Assembly (NCBI RefSeq): GCF_900101815.1
Contig: NZ_FNAO01000008.1
Span: 88,027 to 152,026 of the forward strand
Reading direction: 5' to 3'
From: Pricia antarctica
GTDB lineage: Bacteria; Bacteroidota; Bacteroidia; Flavobacteriales; Flavobacteriaceae
Length of the DNA: 64,000 nt
Shown: piece after piece, positions 30,858 to 39,972 of the stretch
Layout of the letters: the number at the start of each line of letters is the position of its first letter
Numbering within the stretch: position 1 is the first letter of the stretch
Translations under genes and position numbers: made by a program
The notes under the pieces: model-generated
What the model was told of the DNA's origin: nothing
The model's input: only the letters and a program-made list of their open reading frames with translations
Databases searched by the model: none

Positions 30858-32045
30858 TTAGTCAATAATCTTGGTAACCTGACCGGCACCTACCGTTCTA
30901 CCGCCTTCACGGATAGCGAAACGAAGACCCACGCTCAATGCGATAGGCTGAATTAGCTCAACAATGATGGTAAGGTTATCACCTGGCATAACCATTTCAA
31001 CTCCCGATGGAAGTGCGATGTTACCGGTTACGTCGGTAGTTCTAACGTAGAACTGTGGACGATAGTTATTATGGAAAGGCGTGTGACGGCCTCCTTCTTC
31101 TTTCTTGAGGATATACACCTCAGCCTCGAACTTAGCGTGCGGCTTAACGGAACCTGGCTTACAGATTACCATACCTCGGGTGATCTGTGATTTTTCAATA
31201 CCTCTCAAAAGGATACCTACGTTATCACCGGCTTCACCCCTATCCAAAATTTTACGGAACATCTCAACACCTGTAACGGTAGAAGTCAATTTTCCGGCAC
31301 CCATACCGATAATCTCGACAGGGTCGCCCGTGTTGGCAACTCCAGTTTCGATACGACCGGTGGCAACAGTACCACGACCTGTGATGGTGAATACATCTTC
31401 TACGGGCAATAAAAAGGGCTTCTCAACATCCCTAGTAGGAATTTCGATCCAACTGTCTACCGCTTCCATAAGCTCGATAACGGTTTTAGTCCATTTTTCA
31501 TCCCCGTTCAGGGCACCAAGTGCAGAACCTGAAATAACAGGACCGTTATCACCATCGTACTCGTAGAAAGAAAGCAACTCACGTACTTCCATTTCAACCA
31601 ATTCCAAAAGTTCCTCATCATCGACCAAATCCACCTTGTTCATGAAAACAACGATTCTTGGAATACCGACCTGACGGCCTAAAAGTATATGCTCACGTGT
31701 CTGTGGCATAGGACCATCGGTAGCGGCAACTACCAAAATAGCACCGTCCATCTGGGCGGCACCGGTAACCATGTTCTTCACATAATCGGCGTGACCAGGA
31801 CAGTCAACGTGGGCGTAGTGACGCGATTCTGTAGCGTACTCTACGTGTGAGGAGTTAATAGTAATACCACGCTCTTTTTCTTCGGGAGCGTTGTCGATTT
31901 GATCAAATGCGCTAGCTTCTGAATAGCCGGCATCTGCCATAACCTTCGTTATTGCAGCAGTCAATGTTGTTTTACCGTGATCCACGTGTCCAATAGTACC
32001 TATGTTCAAATGCGGTTTGGAACGATCGTATTTTTCCTTTGCCAT
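30858..32045 (-). CDS. tuf: Elongation factor Tu
   Basis: The 395-residue EF-Tu delivers aminoacyl-tRNA to the ribosome. The G1 motif is [16 protein letters not shown]3 is [12 protein letters not shown], and G4 is NKVDLVDD. Domain 2 starts around [15 protein letters not shown]. The C-terminus has [32 protein letters not shown]. It is flanked by tRNA-Thr upstream and tRNA-Trp downstream, as in many Bacteroidota. It is the only tuf gene in the window. Confidence 0.99.
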   Translation of the reverse strand: MAKEKYDRSKPHLNIGTIGHVDHGKTTLTAAITKVMADAGYSEASAFDQIDNAPEEKERGITINSSHVEYATESRHYAHVDCPGHADYVKNMVTGAAQMDGAILVVAATDGPMPQTREHILLGRQVGIPRIVVFMNKVDLVDDEELLELVEMEVRELLSFYEYDGDNGPVISGSALGALNGDEKWTKTVIELMEAVDSWIEIPTRDVEKPFLLPVEDVFTITGRGTVATGRIETGVANTGDPVEIIGMGAGKLTSTVTGVEMFRKILDRGEAGDNVGILLRGIEKSQITRGMVICKPGSVKPHAKFEAEVYILKKEEGGRHTPFHNNYRPQFYVRTTDVTGNIALPSGVEMVMPGDNLTIIVELIQPIALSVGLRFAIREGGRTVGAGQVTKIID

Positions 32046-32098
32046 TTTAGTGAATTTTAATCTTAGTTATATATTAGTGTGTAATAGTGCCGTTTTAG

Positions 32099-32170
<72 letters not shown>

Positions 32171-32336
32171 GTAAAGTGTTTAACATCTTCATCCTTAACT
32201 ACAACCGTATTTTAAGAATTAGATTCCTGCCTTCGCAGCAATGTCAAACTTGTCAATCTTGAGCCGAAAATCGGGTTTCCCTCGGCTACGCTCGGAATAA
32301 ACTTCTCACCCGACGGGCATTCATATTATCCATTTG

Positions 32337-32409
32337 AGCGGGAGACCGGGTTCGAACCGGCGACATTCAGCTTGGAAGGCTGACGCTCTACCAACTGAGC
32401 TACTCCCGC
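32337..32409 (-). tRNA. tRNA-Gly (anticodon TCC)
   Basis: A 73-nt cloverleaf. Acceptor GCGGGAG/CTCCCGC, anticodon loop CTTCCAA giving TCC, T arm CCGGTTCGAACCCGG. The gap to the next tRNA (32171-32336) contains a GC-rich, repeat-like stretch with CTCGGCTACGCTCGG. Confidence 0.97.
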
Positions 32410-32459
32410 AATTCTTCGAATAAATTCCGAAAAATCAAATTCCAAATTCCTAAAACTGA

Positions 32460-32490
32460 AATTTGGTGCTTGGATTTTGGTATTTTCCAA
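32460..32490. repeat. Dispersed AATTTGGTGC repeat, copy 1
   Basis: AATTTGGTGCTTGGATTTTG followed by a similar AT-rich end lies in the spacer between tRNA-Gly and tRNA-Tyr. A close match is at 60422-60452, upstream of yaaA. Both copies are intergenic. Confidence 0.6.
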
Positions 32491-32495
32491 GATTG

Positions 32496-32577
<82 letters not shown>

Positions 32578-32601
32578 GACCTAATTTTTAAAGAACTTAA
32601 G

Positions 32602-32675
32602 AGCCGATAGAGGGACTCGAACCCACGACCTGCTGATTACAAATCAGCTGCTCTAGCCAGCTGAGCTACATCGGC
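32602..32675 (-). tRNA. tRNA-Thr (anticodon TGT)
   Basis: A 74-nt cloverleaf. Acceptor GCCGATG/TATCGGC, anticodon loop TTTGTAA giving TGT, T loop GTTCGAGTC. It is the first gene of the tRNA-tuf-secE-nusG unit. Confidence 0.97.
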
Positions 32676-32694
32676 CTTTTACCTGTTTTAATGC

Positions 32695-32723
32695 AAAAAA
32701 AAGTCCGCTATTTCTAACGGACT
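32695..32723 (-). terminator. Terminator after hpf
   Basis: On the minus strand AGTCCGTTA, a GAAA tetraloop and TAGCGGACT form a 9-bp stem with one wobble, followed by eight or nine T. It lies about 50 nt after the hpf stop. Confidence 0.88.
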
Positions 32724-32724
32724 G

Positions 32725-32754
32725 CAAATGTATAGAATTATTTGTTTAATCAAA
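32725..32754 (-). promoter_or_regulatory. Promoter of the tRNA-Thr...tuf unit
   Basis: On the minus strand TTTG (32754-32751), an 18-nt spacer and TACATTTG (32732-32725) match the Bacteroidota -33/-7 pattern. The predicted start falls inside the 5' arm of the preceding terminator hairpin, about 45 nt before tRNA-Thr. Confidence 0.6.
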
Positions 32755-32774
32755 ATTAATTAGCAAAAAAATAT

Positions 32775-33077
32775 TTAGGCCTGGACGCGCATTTTTTCCT
32801 TGCGCTTTATCAGTTTTCGTTCAAGGGAACTACAAGCGGAATCGACCGCCTCCTCAAAACTTTTGCATTGCTTTTTGACCATAAAATTATCACCGGGCAC
32901 GTTCAGTTTTATTTCGACAATCTTATTTGCTTTAGAACTAGTGTTCTCCACCTTTAAATAGACATCGGAATTAATGATTTTATCATAGAAGGTTTCCAGC
33001 TTGTCCATCCTGTTTTGTAAAAAATCAATGAGTTTTCTATCAGCATTGAAATTAACGGATTGTGCGTTTACTTGCAT
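32775..33077 (-). CDS. hpf: Ribosome hibernation promoting factor, short HPF / RaiA family
   Basis: A 100-residue protein that binds the 30S decoding region and inactivates ribosomes in slow growth. It starts MQVNAQSVNFNADRKLIDFL, has the paired strands VYLKVENTSSKANKIVEIKLNVPG and ends with helix SFEEAVDSACSSLERKLIKRKEK. I start it at the ATG at 33077 because this gives the family N-terminus; the frame is open upstream but would overlap the recombinase gene. It is 25 nt after the recombinase stop, so the two are probably co-transcribed. There is no C-terminal dimerization domain, so this is the short form. Confidence 0.93.
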   Translation of the reverse strand: MQVNAQSVNFNADRKLIDFLQNRMDKLETFYDKIINSDVYLKVENTSSKANKIVEIKLNVPGDNFMVKKQCKSFEEAVDSACSSLERKLIKRKEKMRVQA

Positions 33078-33102
33078 AGGTATGAATTTTAAAAGTTGAA
33101 CT

Positions 33103-33993
33103 TCATTTCTTGCTTCTCGGATGAGACGACGCATGTACTTCCTTAAGCTTGGCAATACTATTGTGCGTGTACACCTGGGTCGACGCCAAACTGGAATGCC
33201 CCAATAATTCCCGCACCGAATTCAAATCCGCTCCTTTGTTAAGCAGATGGGTCGCAAAGGTGTGTCTTAATATATGGGGACTTCTTTTAACTTTCGAAGA
33301 CACCTTACTAAAGTAGGAATTTATTAATCGATAGACAAGCGTTTCATAAGTTTTATAACCTGACTTTAACAAAAAGACATAGGCTTTGTCACCACCAGTT
33401 TCAAGCAGACCTCGCTGTTCAAAATATACCTCAAAAGCCCGAGCTGTAGTAGGCAACAAAGGCACCACACGCTCTTTGTTCCGTTTGCCCAAAACTTTGA
33501 TCAGACGCCCGACGAGGTCCACATCGGACATCTTCAAATGGATCAGTTCGGCCCTGCGGATGCCGGTTGTGTACAGCAGTTCGATCATCAACTTATCACG
33601 GACTCCTTCAAAGTCATCGGTATACTCAATCTGCGAAAGCACCTTGCGCATCTCTTCTTCCGAAAAGGGGATTTCGATTTTTTTGGAGGTCTTCAAAGCC
33701 TTATGCCTTGCCAAAGGATTGACTTCGACCTGTCCGATGCCCTGCAAGAATTTGTAATAGGCCTTTAAGGAGGCTATCTTTCGGTTTACGGACCGGTTTG
33801 AGATTTTGGATTCTACCAAGAAAACGATCCAATTGCGGATAAGGGAATATTCCACCCCATCAATACTGTTCAGGTCAAATTCTTCACGACAAAAGGATTT
33901 AAAAGACTCGATATCATTCTGATAGGCAGTTACCGTATGTACGGAATAGTTTTTTTCAAGGGCTAAATAGGATGTAAACGATTGTAACGACAT
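33103..33993 (-). CDS. Xer-type tyrosine recombinase
   Basis: A 296-residue site-specific recombinase of the XerC/XerD family, which resolves chromosome dimers. The N-terminal SAM-like core-binding domain is at about 1-85 (YLALEKNYSVHTVTAYQNDI). The catalytic domain has the first Arg in TTGIRRAELIHLKMSD, the Lys in VLGKRNKERVVPL, HILRHTFATHLLNKGAD for His-Arg, and LGHSSLASTQVYTH for His-Tyr. All six catalytic positions appear intact. It is followed by hpf and preceded by rpsU, a common flavobacterial order, so this is a housekeeping gene and not a mobile integrase. Whether it is XerC or XerD cannot be decided here. Confidence 0.93.
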   Translation of the reverse strand: MSLQSFTSYLALEKNYSVHTVTAYQNDIESFKSFCREEFDLNSIDGVEYSLIRNWIVFLVESKISNRSVNRKIASLKAYYKFLQGIGQVEVNPLARHKALKTSKKIEIPFSEEEMRKVLSQIEYTDDFEGVRDKLMIELLYTTGIRRAELIHLKMSDVDLVGRLIKVLGKRNKERVVPLLPTTARAFEVYFEQRGLLETGGDKAYVFLLKSGYKTYETLVYRLINSYFSKVSSKVKRSPHILRHTFATHLLNKGADLNSVRELLGHSSLASTQVYTHNSIAKLKEVHASSHPRSKK

Positions 33994-34064
33994 AGTACGA
34001 AGTTAGCAAAAGGTTTTGATTGGAATTGAAAGGAACTGAATAGAATGCTAGGATTTCACAAAAT

Positions 34065-34096
34065 AAAAAAATCCCGCTTTTAGGCAGGATTTTTTT
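34065..34096 (-). terminator. Terminator after rpsU
   Basis: ATCCCGC/GCAGGAT stem (7 bp, one wobble) with a 6-nt loop and A/T runs on both sides, about 25 nt after the rpsU stop. Confidence 0.85.
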
Positions 34097-34122
34097 ATAC
34101 ATTAAACAGGTATTAAGGATTT

Positions 34123-34317
34123 TTAAATTTCTTCTTTATCCTTTAAACCTTGTATGTATTGTGCTTTTTGAATTAGCGCTCTGTGCTCTACTGAGGGTTT
34201 GGTAAACTGTTGACGCTTACGCAATCGCCGCATCGTACCCGTTTTGTCAAACTTGCGCTTGAAACGTTTTAAAGCCCTATCGATATTCTCTCCTTCTTTA
34301 ACTGGTATAATTAACAT
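34123..34317 (-). CDS. rpsU: 30S ribosomal protein S21
   Basis: The 64-residue bS21, at the 30S platform near the 3' end of 16S rRNA. It has the family start LIIPVKEGENIDRALKRFKRKFDKTG, then the basic RRLRKRQQFTKPS and a C-terminal helix. In Flavobacterium johnsoniae, bS21 helps hide the anti-Shine-Dalgarno sequence, which explains why most genes here lack such sites. This gene itself has a full AAGGAGGT eight nt before its ATG. It stands alone with its own promoter-like box and terminator. Confidence 0.97.
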   Translation of the reverse strand: MLIIPVKEGENIDRALKRFKRKFDKTGTMRRLRKRQQFTKPSVEHRALIQKAQYIQGLKDKEEI

Positions 34318-34325
34318 TGGCTACA

Positions 34326-34333
34326 ACCTCCTT
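34326..34333 (-). promoter_or_regulatory. Strong Shine-Dalgarno sequence of rpsU
   Basis: AAGGAGGT with an 8-nt spacer to the ATG. Such a site is exceptional in this window, where neighbouring genes have none. In F. johnsoniae the strong rpsU site is tied to autoregulation by bS21; the same is inferred here. Confidence 0.85.
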
Positions 34334-34353
34334 TCTTAATGATTAATAAAGTG

Positions 34354-34361
34354 CAAATATA
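34354..34361 (-). promoter_or_regulatory. Candidate -7 box of rpsU
   Basis: TATATTTGC on the minus strand, 37 nt before the rpsU ATG, matches the TAnnTTTG consensus. A TTTG lies 16 nt further upstream (34381-34378), slightly closer than the usual 18-20. Confidence 0.5.
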
Positions 34362-34480
34362 AAACTTATAAATGAATCAAATGCAAAAACCATAAATAAT
34401 TGTTGCCTCTCACCCAACTATATATCAGTCCTATTTACTCTTTTACACTATGAATAAGATACCCTTCCACATCATCCAAT

Positions 34481-35656
34481 TCAGTCTAGGGGGGTAGGCA
34501 GTCGATACTCCTTTTTATCGATAACGATTTTAGCAATTATTTCCCTCAGTATTTCGGAAGTGCCGCCACCGATAGGACCCAATCGACTATCGCGCATGAG
34601 GCGTGCCATCGGATAATCTTCTATATACCCATAACCGCCCAAAAATTGCAGACAGTCGTAAATGACCTCATCGGCCATCTTTGTGGACTTCAATTTTGAT
34701 ATGGTTGCTTCACGGACTACATATCCCCCCTTGTCCATTTTTTGTACGACGCCGTAGTTATAATGTTTACAGAGTTCAATATCGGCGTGGTGGTCGACAA
34801 TGCGATGGCGTAGGGCCTGATATTGGTCTATCGTTTTGCCGAAAGTCTCACGCTCCGACATATATTGCAGCGCATACTCCAAGGCATATTCGGCCCTGGC
34901 GTGGGCATTGATTCCCATGATCAAACGCTCTAAAGCAAAGGCCTCCATAATAAAGGTAAAGCCCTTGCCTTCCTCGCCCATCAGATTCGCTGCGGGCACC
35001 TCAACATTGTTAAAGGCCAATTCGGCGGTATCGGAGGCCCGCCAGCCCAACTTGTTGAGTTTATTCTTGGTCACCCCTTTACTATGTAGGTCTACGATAA
35101 AAATACTGATGCCCTTGTTCCCGGCAGCAGGGTTGGTCTTAGCGGCCAAAATGATGTAATCGCCATAGACCCCGTTGGTGATGAAGGTTTTGGACCCATT
35201 GATTATATAGGTGTCGCCCTTTTTGGTCGCTGTGGTTCGCATTCCTGCAACATCACTACCTCCGAAGGGTTCGGTCACCCCAAGGCACCCCACTTTTTCG
35301 CCGTTGATACTAGGTGTTAGAAATGATTCTTTTTGAATCTCGTTACCGTTCTTGTGCAAATGGGTCATGGCCAAATAAGCATGCGCCCAAATGGCGGCGG
35401 CAAACCCTCCGGAATCTATTTTTTGGAGTTCTTCGAGTAGGATCACCGTATAAAAAAGATCAAGGCCCAGACCGCCATCGGCTTCCGGCACGGCGAGGCC
35501 GAAATAGCCCATTTCGCCGAATTTTTTCCAAATGAAACGTTCTATCTGTCCGGATGCTTCCCACTTCTCGATATGGGGCACTACTTCTTTCTGTAAAAAA
35601 TCTTTGAGACTCTCCCTAAACAGGTGATGTTCTTCGGTGAAGTACATACTTTGCAT
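34481..35656 (-). CDS. Acyl-CoA dehydrogenase family protein
   Basis: A 391-residue FAD-dependent acyl-CoA dehydrogenase that makes the 2,3-double bond of an acyl-CoA in fatty acid or branched amino acid breakdown. The N-terminal helical domain starts FTEEHHLFRESLKDFLQ. The signatures GCLGVTEPFGGSDVAGMRT and FLGGYGYIEDYPMARLMRD are present, with the catalytic Glu in GGGTSEILREII. A second ATG at 35647 is possible. The helix-hairpin-helix gene ends 9 nt upstream, with a TATATTTG box (35675-35682) in its last codons. Chain-length specificity cannot be read. Confidence 0.93.
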   Translation of the reverse strand: MQSMYFTEEHHLFRESLKDFLQKEVVPHIEKWEASGQIERFIWKKFGEMGYFGLAVPEADGGLGLDLFYTVILLEELQKIDSGGFAAAIWAHAYLAMTHLHKNGNEIQKESFLTPSINGEKVGCLGVTEPFGGSDVAGMRTTATKKGDTYIINGSKTFITNGVYGDYIILAAKTNPAAGNKGISIFIVDLHSKGVTKNKLNKLGWRASDTAELAFNNVEVPAANLMGEEGKGFTFIMEAFALERLIMGINAHARAEYALEYALQYMSERETFGKTIDQYQALRHRIVDHHADIELCKHYNYGVVQKMDKGGYVVREATISKLKSTKMADEVIYDCLQFLGGYGYIEDYPMARLMRDSRLGPIGGGTSEILREIIAKIVIDKKEYRLPTPLD

Positions 35657-35665
35657 AGCTTTTTT

Positions 35666-36589
35666 TTAAAGGGACAAATATAATGCTATTCTATCGATCT
35701 TGTCGGATGGGAAACCCTCAATAGTTGAAAGTTCTTCCAACGATAGGATGCCGTTATTGACATTTCTGTATTCTACGATACTTTCAGCGACCTGTTCTTG
35801 AATATATACCAAACTCGCTATCTCATATACCGAAGCGGTGTTGACGTTTATTTTGGGGATGTCGGGTTTTTTTAGCACCTTGAACTTTACCAAGGTTCTC
35901 TCGACCACCTCCGGCTCGAGACCGTACACATCGTATAATTGATCGTCGGTGAGGAAGCCACCCAGCCTATCCCTGAACTTTATAATTCGGACGGACAGCT
36001 TTTCGCCAATGCCATTGATTGTTCGGAGTTCTTGGGCCGTAACCGTGTTCAAATCTATGATGGCCACCTTTTGTGAGGTCCCGCCCGACCCATCTCGCCC
36101 GAAGGATTTTTTTTTAGAAGCGTGGCTTGCTACCCCATACTTTTTAGCGACAACTGACGACTGCTTCCTATTTTTTGTCCATTCAGGGAATTTGAAATGC
36201 GGCGATATGGCCGCCAGCAGCGAATCGGAAACCTGAGTGACTTTTTGGAATTCTTCCGCGGTGTTCGCAAATTGGTTCTTTTTGCGGAAGGCATGCAATC
36301 TATCAATTTCATCGGTAGACATCCCTAAGACATATCCTTTGTAATCGGTGATAAAATTAGGATTGAAGGGATAGACTTTTACGGAATCCTTTTTCGCGGC
36401 CGCTTGCTTTAGGGAATCGATTTCCGTTTGCAGTTCATCGTTTACTACGAATGTATCCTGCTGCGCCTCCTCAGAAAAACGGCCATAGAAATAATAGCCT
36501 ACTTGTAGCGATACTATAATTAGGAGTAAAAAGAAAATCCCACTTCGTTCCTGTTTGTTGAAACGAAAGTGGGATTGTAGTTTATTCAC
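35666..36589 (-). CDS. Membrane-anchored helix-hairpin-helix (ComEA-like) protein
   Basis: A 307-residue protein. The basic N-terminus is followed by one transmembrane helix at about 17-36 (GIFFLLLIIVSLQVGYYFYG). The rest carries helix-hairpin-helix motifs of ComEA type: YVLGMSTDEIDRLHAFRKKNQF at about 90, IDLNTVTAQELRTINGIGEKLSVRII at about 178, and INVNTASVYEIASLVYIQEQVAESIVEY at about 250. Such repeats bind DNA backbone; ComEA is an uptake receptor. Flavobacterial proteins of this type are common and mostly uncharacterised, so DNA uptake is possible but not shown. It is probably co-transcribed with the acyl-CoA dehydrogenase gene just downstream. Confidence 0.88.
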   Translation of the reverse strand: MNKLQSHFRFNKQERSGIFFLLLIIVSLQVGYYFYGRFSEEAQQDTFVVNDELQTEIDSLKQAAAKKDSVKVYPFNPNFITDYKGYVLGMSTDEIDRLHAFRKKNQFANTAEEFQKVTQVSDSLLAAISPHFKFPEWTKNRKQSSVVAKKYGVASHASKKKSFGRDGSGGTSQKVAIIDLNTVTAQELRTINGIGEKLSVRIIKFRDRLGGFLTDDQLYDVYGLEPEVVERTLVKFKVLKKPDIPKINVNTASVYEIASLVYIQEQVAESIVEYRNVNNGILSLEELSTIEGFPSDKIDRIALYLSL

Positions 36590-36720
36590 GAGGTGTTTGT
36601 ATCTATTCAGTAACTCCTGAAAACGTTTACAGTTTCTGTTTTATTGCCTAAAACATCAAACTAAAACCCACAACCAGCCTTGTCTTATCCTTCTTTCCTT
36701 TTTATCTTCTTTAGCTCAGA

Positions 36721-38808
36721 TTAGTCTTTGACCACCTTCTGTTTTTTAAACAACTCGTTCGCTTTGAGCTTTTGCCAATAGTTCGCCAGATCGGCTTTTA
36801 CCTCGCCCGACATAATGTAAAGCCCTATGATATTCGGGAAGGACATGGCTAAAATCATCATATCGGAGAAATCAAGTACAGCACCCAAACTTACCGAAGC
36901 CCCGATAACAATGAATACCAAGAAAAATAGTTTATAGGTCATTTCGGATTTTGTGCTTTTTCCGAACAAATAGGTCCAAGCACGCATACCGTAATAAGAC
37001 CATGAAATCATGGTCGAAAAGGCAAACAAGAATACGGCGATACCTAAAACATAGGGGAACCAGGAGATTTGGCTTCCGAAGGCATCGGACGTCAATTGCG
37101 CACCGGCCATACCCTCAACTTCATGCATACCCGTAAAAACGAGCACCAATGCGGTAAGCGTACAAACTACAACGGTATCTATAAAAGGCTCTAGCAAAGC
37201 AACGAAACCCTCAGAGGGTGGATGGTTGGTCTTTGCCGCACTATGCGCAATGGCTGCCGAACCGACCCCTGCCTCATTGGAAAAGGCAGCTCTCTGAAAG
37301 CCTACCACCAAAACACCGATGACGCCACCTTTGAGTGCGCTCGGACTAAAAGCCCCATCATAAATAGCCCCAAAAGCGGCGCCCAGATTTTGAATATTCA
37401 TGATTATAACCACTAGTGCGGCAAGCACATAAATACCAGCCATAAGGGGAACAATTCTTTCGGTAACCTTGGCGATACTCCGTATGCCGCCTATAATAAC
37501 CACACCCACCAGAATGGCGGTTACAATACCGAACCAAAAACCGTTACCCGTCAGTACCGGAAACTGCCCTGCCAACTGTTCGAACGACTGGTTGGCCTGA
37601 AACATATTACCGCCGCCAAAGGAAGCCCCTATGGCCAAGACAGCAAATACGCTCGCCAATACTTTACCCAAACCATTCATATTTCGTTTTTCAAGGCCAT
37701 AACGTAGATAATTCATTGGCCCCCCGAAAACACGACCGTCAGGAAGAATATTTCGGTATTTGACACCTAGGGTACATTCTACGAATTTTGACGACATTCC
37801 TAAAAGTCCGCATACGATCATCCAAAAAGTCGCACCTGCGCCCCCTACGGAAACCGCAACGGCAACGCCGGCAATATTGCCAAGACCTACCGTACCGGAA
37901 ACCGCGGTAGCCAGCGCCTGAAAGTGGGTGACTTGACCCGGAGCGTTGGGATCGTCATATTTGCCTTTGGCCAGGTCAAGGGAATGCCTGAACCCGCGAA
38001 TATTAATGAACCCCATGCGAATAGTAAAGAAAAGCGCCCCAAAAACGAGCCATATCACGATAAAGGGTATAGGTTTCGTTACCGGATCTCCGTTAGGGTG
38101 CAACAAAGGCCTGGGTTCGTCGTATTTGATCTCAGCCAAAAAGTGAGCGCCTTGCGCGATGACATGTTCGGCATTTTCGAAGTTGTAGATGGCCTTACCT
38201 TCCTGAACTAGGTATTTAAGCTCCCCGTTCACAGTAGCCACTACGGTTTCATCGGCGCCGTTATCCCGGGATACCACTGCGATTTCATCCCCTTTCTTCA
38301 CTTGGGCCCCTTCGGGCTTCAACCATTTTTTCAAAACAAACCGATCTTCTACGCTCGCCGACCATCCGGGCGTAGCAACCAATTTAACGTCGGCATAGGC
38401 TATCGGATCATATATACCTATGGCTGCAAAAGGATCCCAAAATAGTACGGAACCTAAAGCACCGACCGCAGGGGTCATTACGCCGTTGAAAACCTCGGTT
38501 ATCGCTTGGGTCTTGACTTTATAGCTTTTGGTGACCGAAACTCCCTTCGAATCGGTAACCGTTACCGAATACTCGATTCCTTCAGTCAGACCGACCGCCT
38601 TATTACTCGATAGCGGTGTTTCTTGATTGCTCCATTTATAGGTATACGGAGGTGTGCCGCCAAGCACCTGTAACTCGATAGCACCATCGTTAATAATGTC
38701 CGAAGGGTTCATTACCGCTTCGTTGACCCTAAGCCCTTGTTGTGCGTTGACCGCAAATGCGAATAATGTTAAACATAATAAAAGATAGTTTTTCATTGGG
38801 TATACCAT
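36721..38808 (-). CDS. Alanine/sodium symporter-family protein with extra N-terminal domains
   Basis: A 695-residue fusion. Residues 1-23 are a signal peptide ([12 protein letters not shown]). Residues about 25-100 form a PKD/SprB-repeat-like module ([28 protein letters not shown]). Residues about 140-220 resemble a biotinyl/lipoyl-type barrel ([31 protein letters not shown]). From about 250 a full AGCS-type amino acid/Na+ symporter follows, with about ten transmembrane helices and the signature [42 protein letters not shown] is also typical. The transporter is expected in the inner membrane with the added domains in the periplasm. Normal AGCS proteins are about 450-550 residues. An inner ATG at 38796 gives a more usual signal peptide. 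Substrate is inferred from family only. Confidence 0.9.
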   Translation of the reverse strand: MVYPMKNYLLLCLTLFAFAVNAQQGLRVNEAVMNPSDIINDGAIELQVLGGTPPYTYKWSNQETPLSSNKAVGLTEGIEYSVTVTDSKGVSVTKSYKVKTQAITEVFNGVMTPAVGALGSVLFWDPFAAIGIYDPIAYADVKLVATPGWSASVEDRFVLKKWLKPEGAQVKKGDEIAVVSRDNGADETVVATVNGELKYLVQEGKAIYNFENAEHVIAQGAHFLAEIKYDEPRPLLHPNGDPVTKPIPFIVIWLVFGALFFTIRMGFINIRGFRHSLDLAKGKYDDPNAPGQVTHFQALATAVSGTVGLGNIAGVAVAVSVGGAGATFWMIVCGLLGMSSKFVECTLGVKYRNILPDGRVFGGPMNYLRYGLEKRNMNGLGKVLASVFAVLAIGASFGGGNMFQANQSFEQLAGQFPVLTGNGFWFGIVTAILVGVVIIGGIRSIAKVTERIVPLMAGIYVLAALVVIIMNIQNLGAAFGAIYDGAFSPSALKGGVIGVLVVGFQRAAFSNEAGVGSAAIAHSAAKTNHPPSEGFVALLEPFIDTVVVCTLTALVLVFTGMHEVEGMAGAQLTSDAFGSQISWFPYVLGIAVFLFAFSTMISWSYYGMRAWTYLFGKSTKSEMTYKLFFLVFIVIGASVSLGAVLDFSDMMILAMSFPNIIGLYIMSGEVKADLANYWQKLKANELFKKQKVVKD

Positions 38809-38955
38809 GTGGTCTTTGTGAAACGGTTATTAAATGTATGGGATGCTCTTGTTAAAGAAAGCCCAATATCCTAAAAATAAGCAGAACAATCAAATAATAC
38901 TTCCGAATTAACCTAAAGATGTTTCCGAATACGCTTCCCGAACGCTAGTATTGAA

Positions 38956-39972
38956 TTATTCAATATGGAACATCTCGTGCAGTTTTCGTATCTGCTCGGG
39001 CCTTCCCAAAACAATAACTTTGCTTTTCGGCTTCAGCTGCAAATCCGCTTCGGGATTGATAATATAATTCCCATCAGGCTCTATATAGCCAATAATAGTA
39101 CAGCCTGTTTTTTTTCGTAAGTCGAGGTCGCGGAGGGAATTGCAATCGACCTCGTCACTAAAATCTTCAATGGCCACTTCTTCGAGGTTCGTAGTATTTT
39201 TACCTTCGGTACCGAGCTGATCCATAAATGTAATCAAGTCGGGCATGACTACCAACGAAGCCATATGGTCGCCCCCGATGCGGTCTGGCATAATTACCTT
39301 ATCGGCACCTGCCAATAACAATTTCTTATATGAGGTTACCAGAGAGGCCCTACTGATGATAAACAGGCTTTTGTTCATTTGCCTTGCGGACAACACCACG
39401 AAAAGATTCGCGGCATCATCGGGCATAGCGGCTATAAGGTAATGCGCCTTCTCTATTCCGGACTCGCTCAGAATATCGTCTTCATTGGCATCTCCTTCTA
39501 CGAAAAGAATATCTTCCGTGGCAAATTTTTCGATGATTTCTTTATCCTTTTCAATGACGACAAAAGGTTTTTTATAAGTCCTCAAACGCTCGGCGGCCTG
39601 CATACCGTTACGTCCAAAACCACATACGATGACGTGATCGGACAAACTGTTGATCTGGTCTTTCACTTTTTTCTTTTTTAAAAGTTGTAACGAGTTTCTG
39701 CTCAAGATGTATTCAGTGATGATCGAAATGGAAAACGCAAATATGAAAACACTCGAAAGTATTAAAAATATAGTAAAGAGCTTGGCTTCGTTACTCAACG
39801 GCCCCACTTCCGAAAAACCCACGGTGGTTACGGTAATTACGGTCATGTAAAGCGCATCCATCCAAGCAAAATCCGAAATAAAACGATACCCCAATACCCC
39901 GATGATAAACACCGATGCTATCAGTGTCAAGGCCAAATAGATTTTAGAACGAAAGAATTTTAAAAGGTTCAT
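38956..39972 (-). CDS. Potassium channel protein with TrkA-N/TrkA-C (RCK) domains
   Basis: A 338-residue inner-membrane ion channel. Two transmembrane helices (about 10-30 and 66-88) flank a pore loop with filter TVTTVGFSEVGP. A cytosolic RCK/TrkA-N Rossmann domain follows (HVIVCGFGRNGMQAAERL, about 112) and a TrkA-C domain at about 255-338. This is the MthK/Kch plan of gated K+ channels. The filter reads GFS where GYG or GFG is usual. It overlaps the PspC gene by 4 nt (ATGA), so the two are translated from one transcript. Confidence 0.92.
   Translation of the reverse strand: MNLLKFFRSKIYLALTLIASVFIIGVLGYRFISDFAWMDALYMTVITVTTVGFSEVGPLSNEAKLFTIFLILSSVFIFAFSISIITEYILSRNSLQLLKKKKVKDQINSLSDHVIVCGFGRNGMQAAERLRTYKKPFVVIEKDKEIIEKFATEDILFVEGDANEDDILSESGIEKAHYLIAAMPDDAANLFVVLSARQMNKSLFIISRASLVTSYKKLLLAGADKVIMPDRIGGDHMASLVVMPDLITFMDQLGTEGKNTTNLEEVAIEDFSDEVDCNSLRDLDLRKKTGCTIIGYIEPDGNYIINPEADLQLKPKSKVIVLGRPEQIRKLHEMFHIE

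Noticed and set aside
33103-33993. Tyrosine recombinase as sign of a mobile element
   Set aside because: The gene is of Xer housekeeping type, between hpf and rpsU, with no attachment repeats or other mobile genes nearby.
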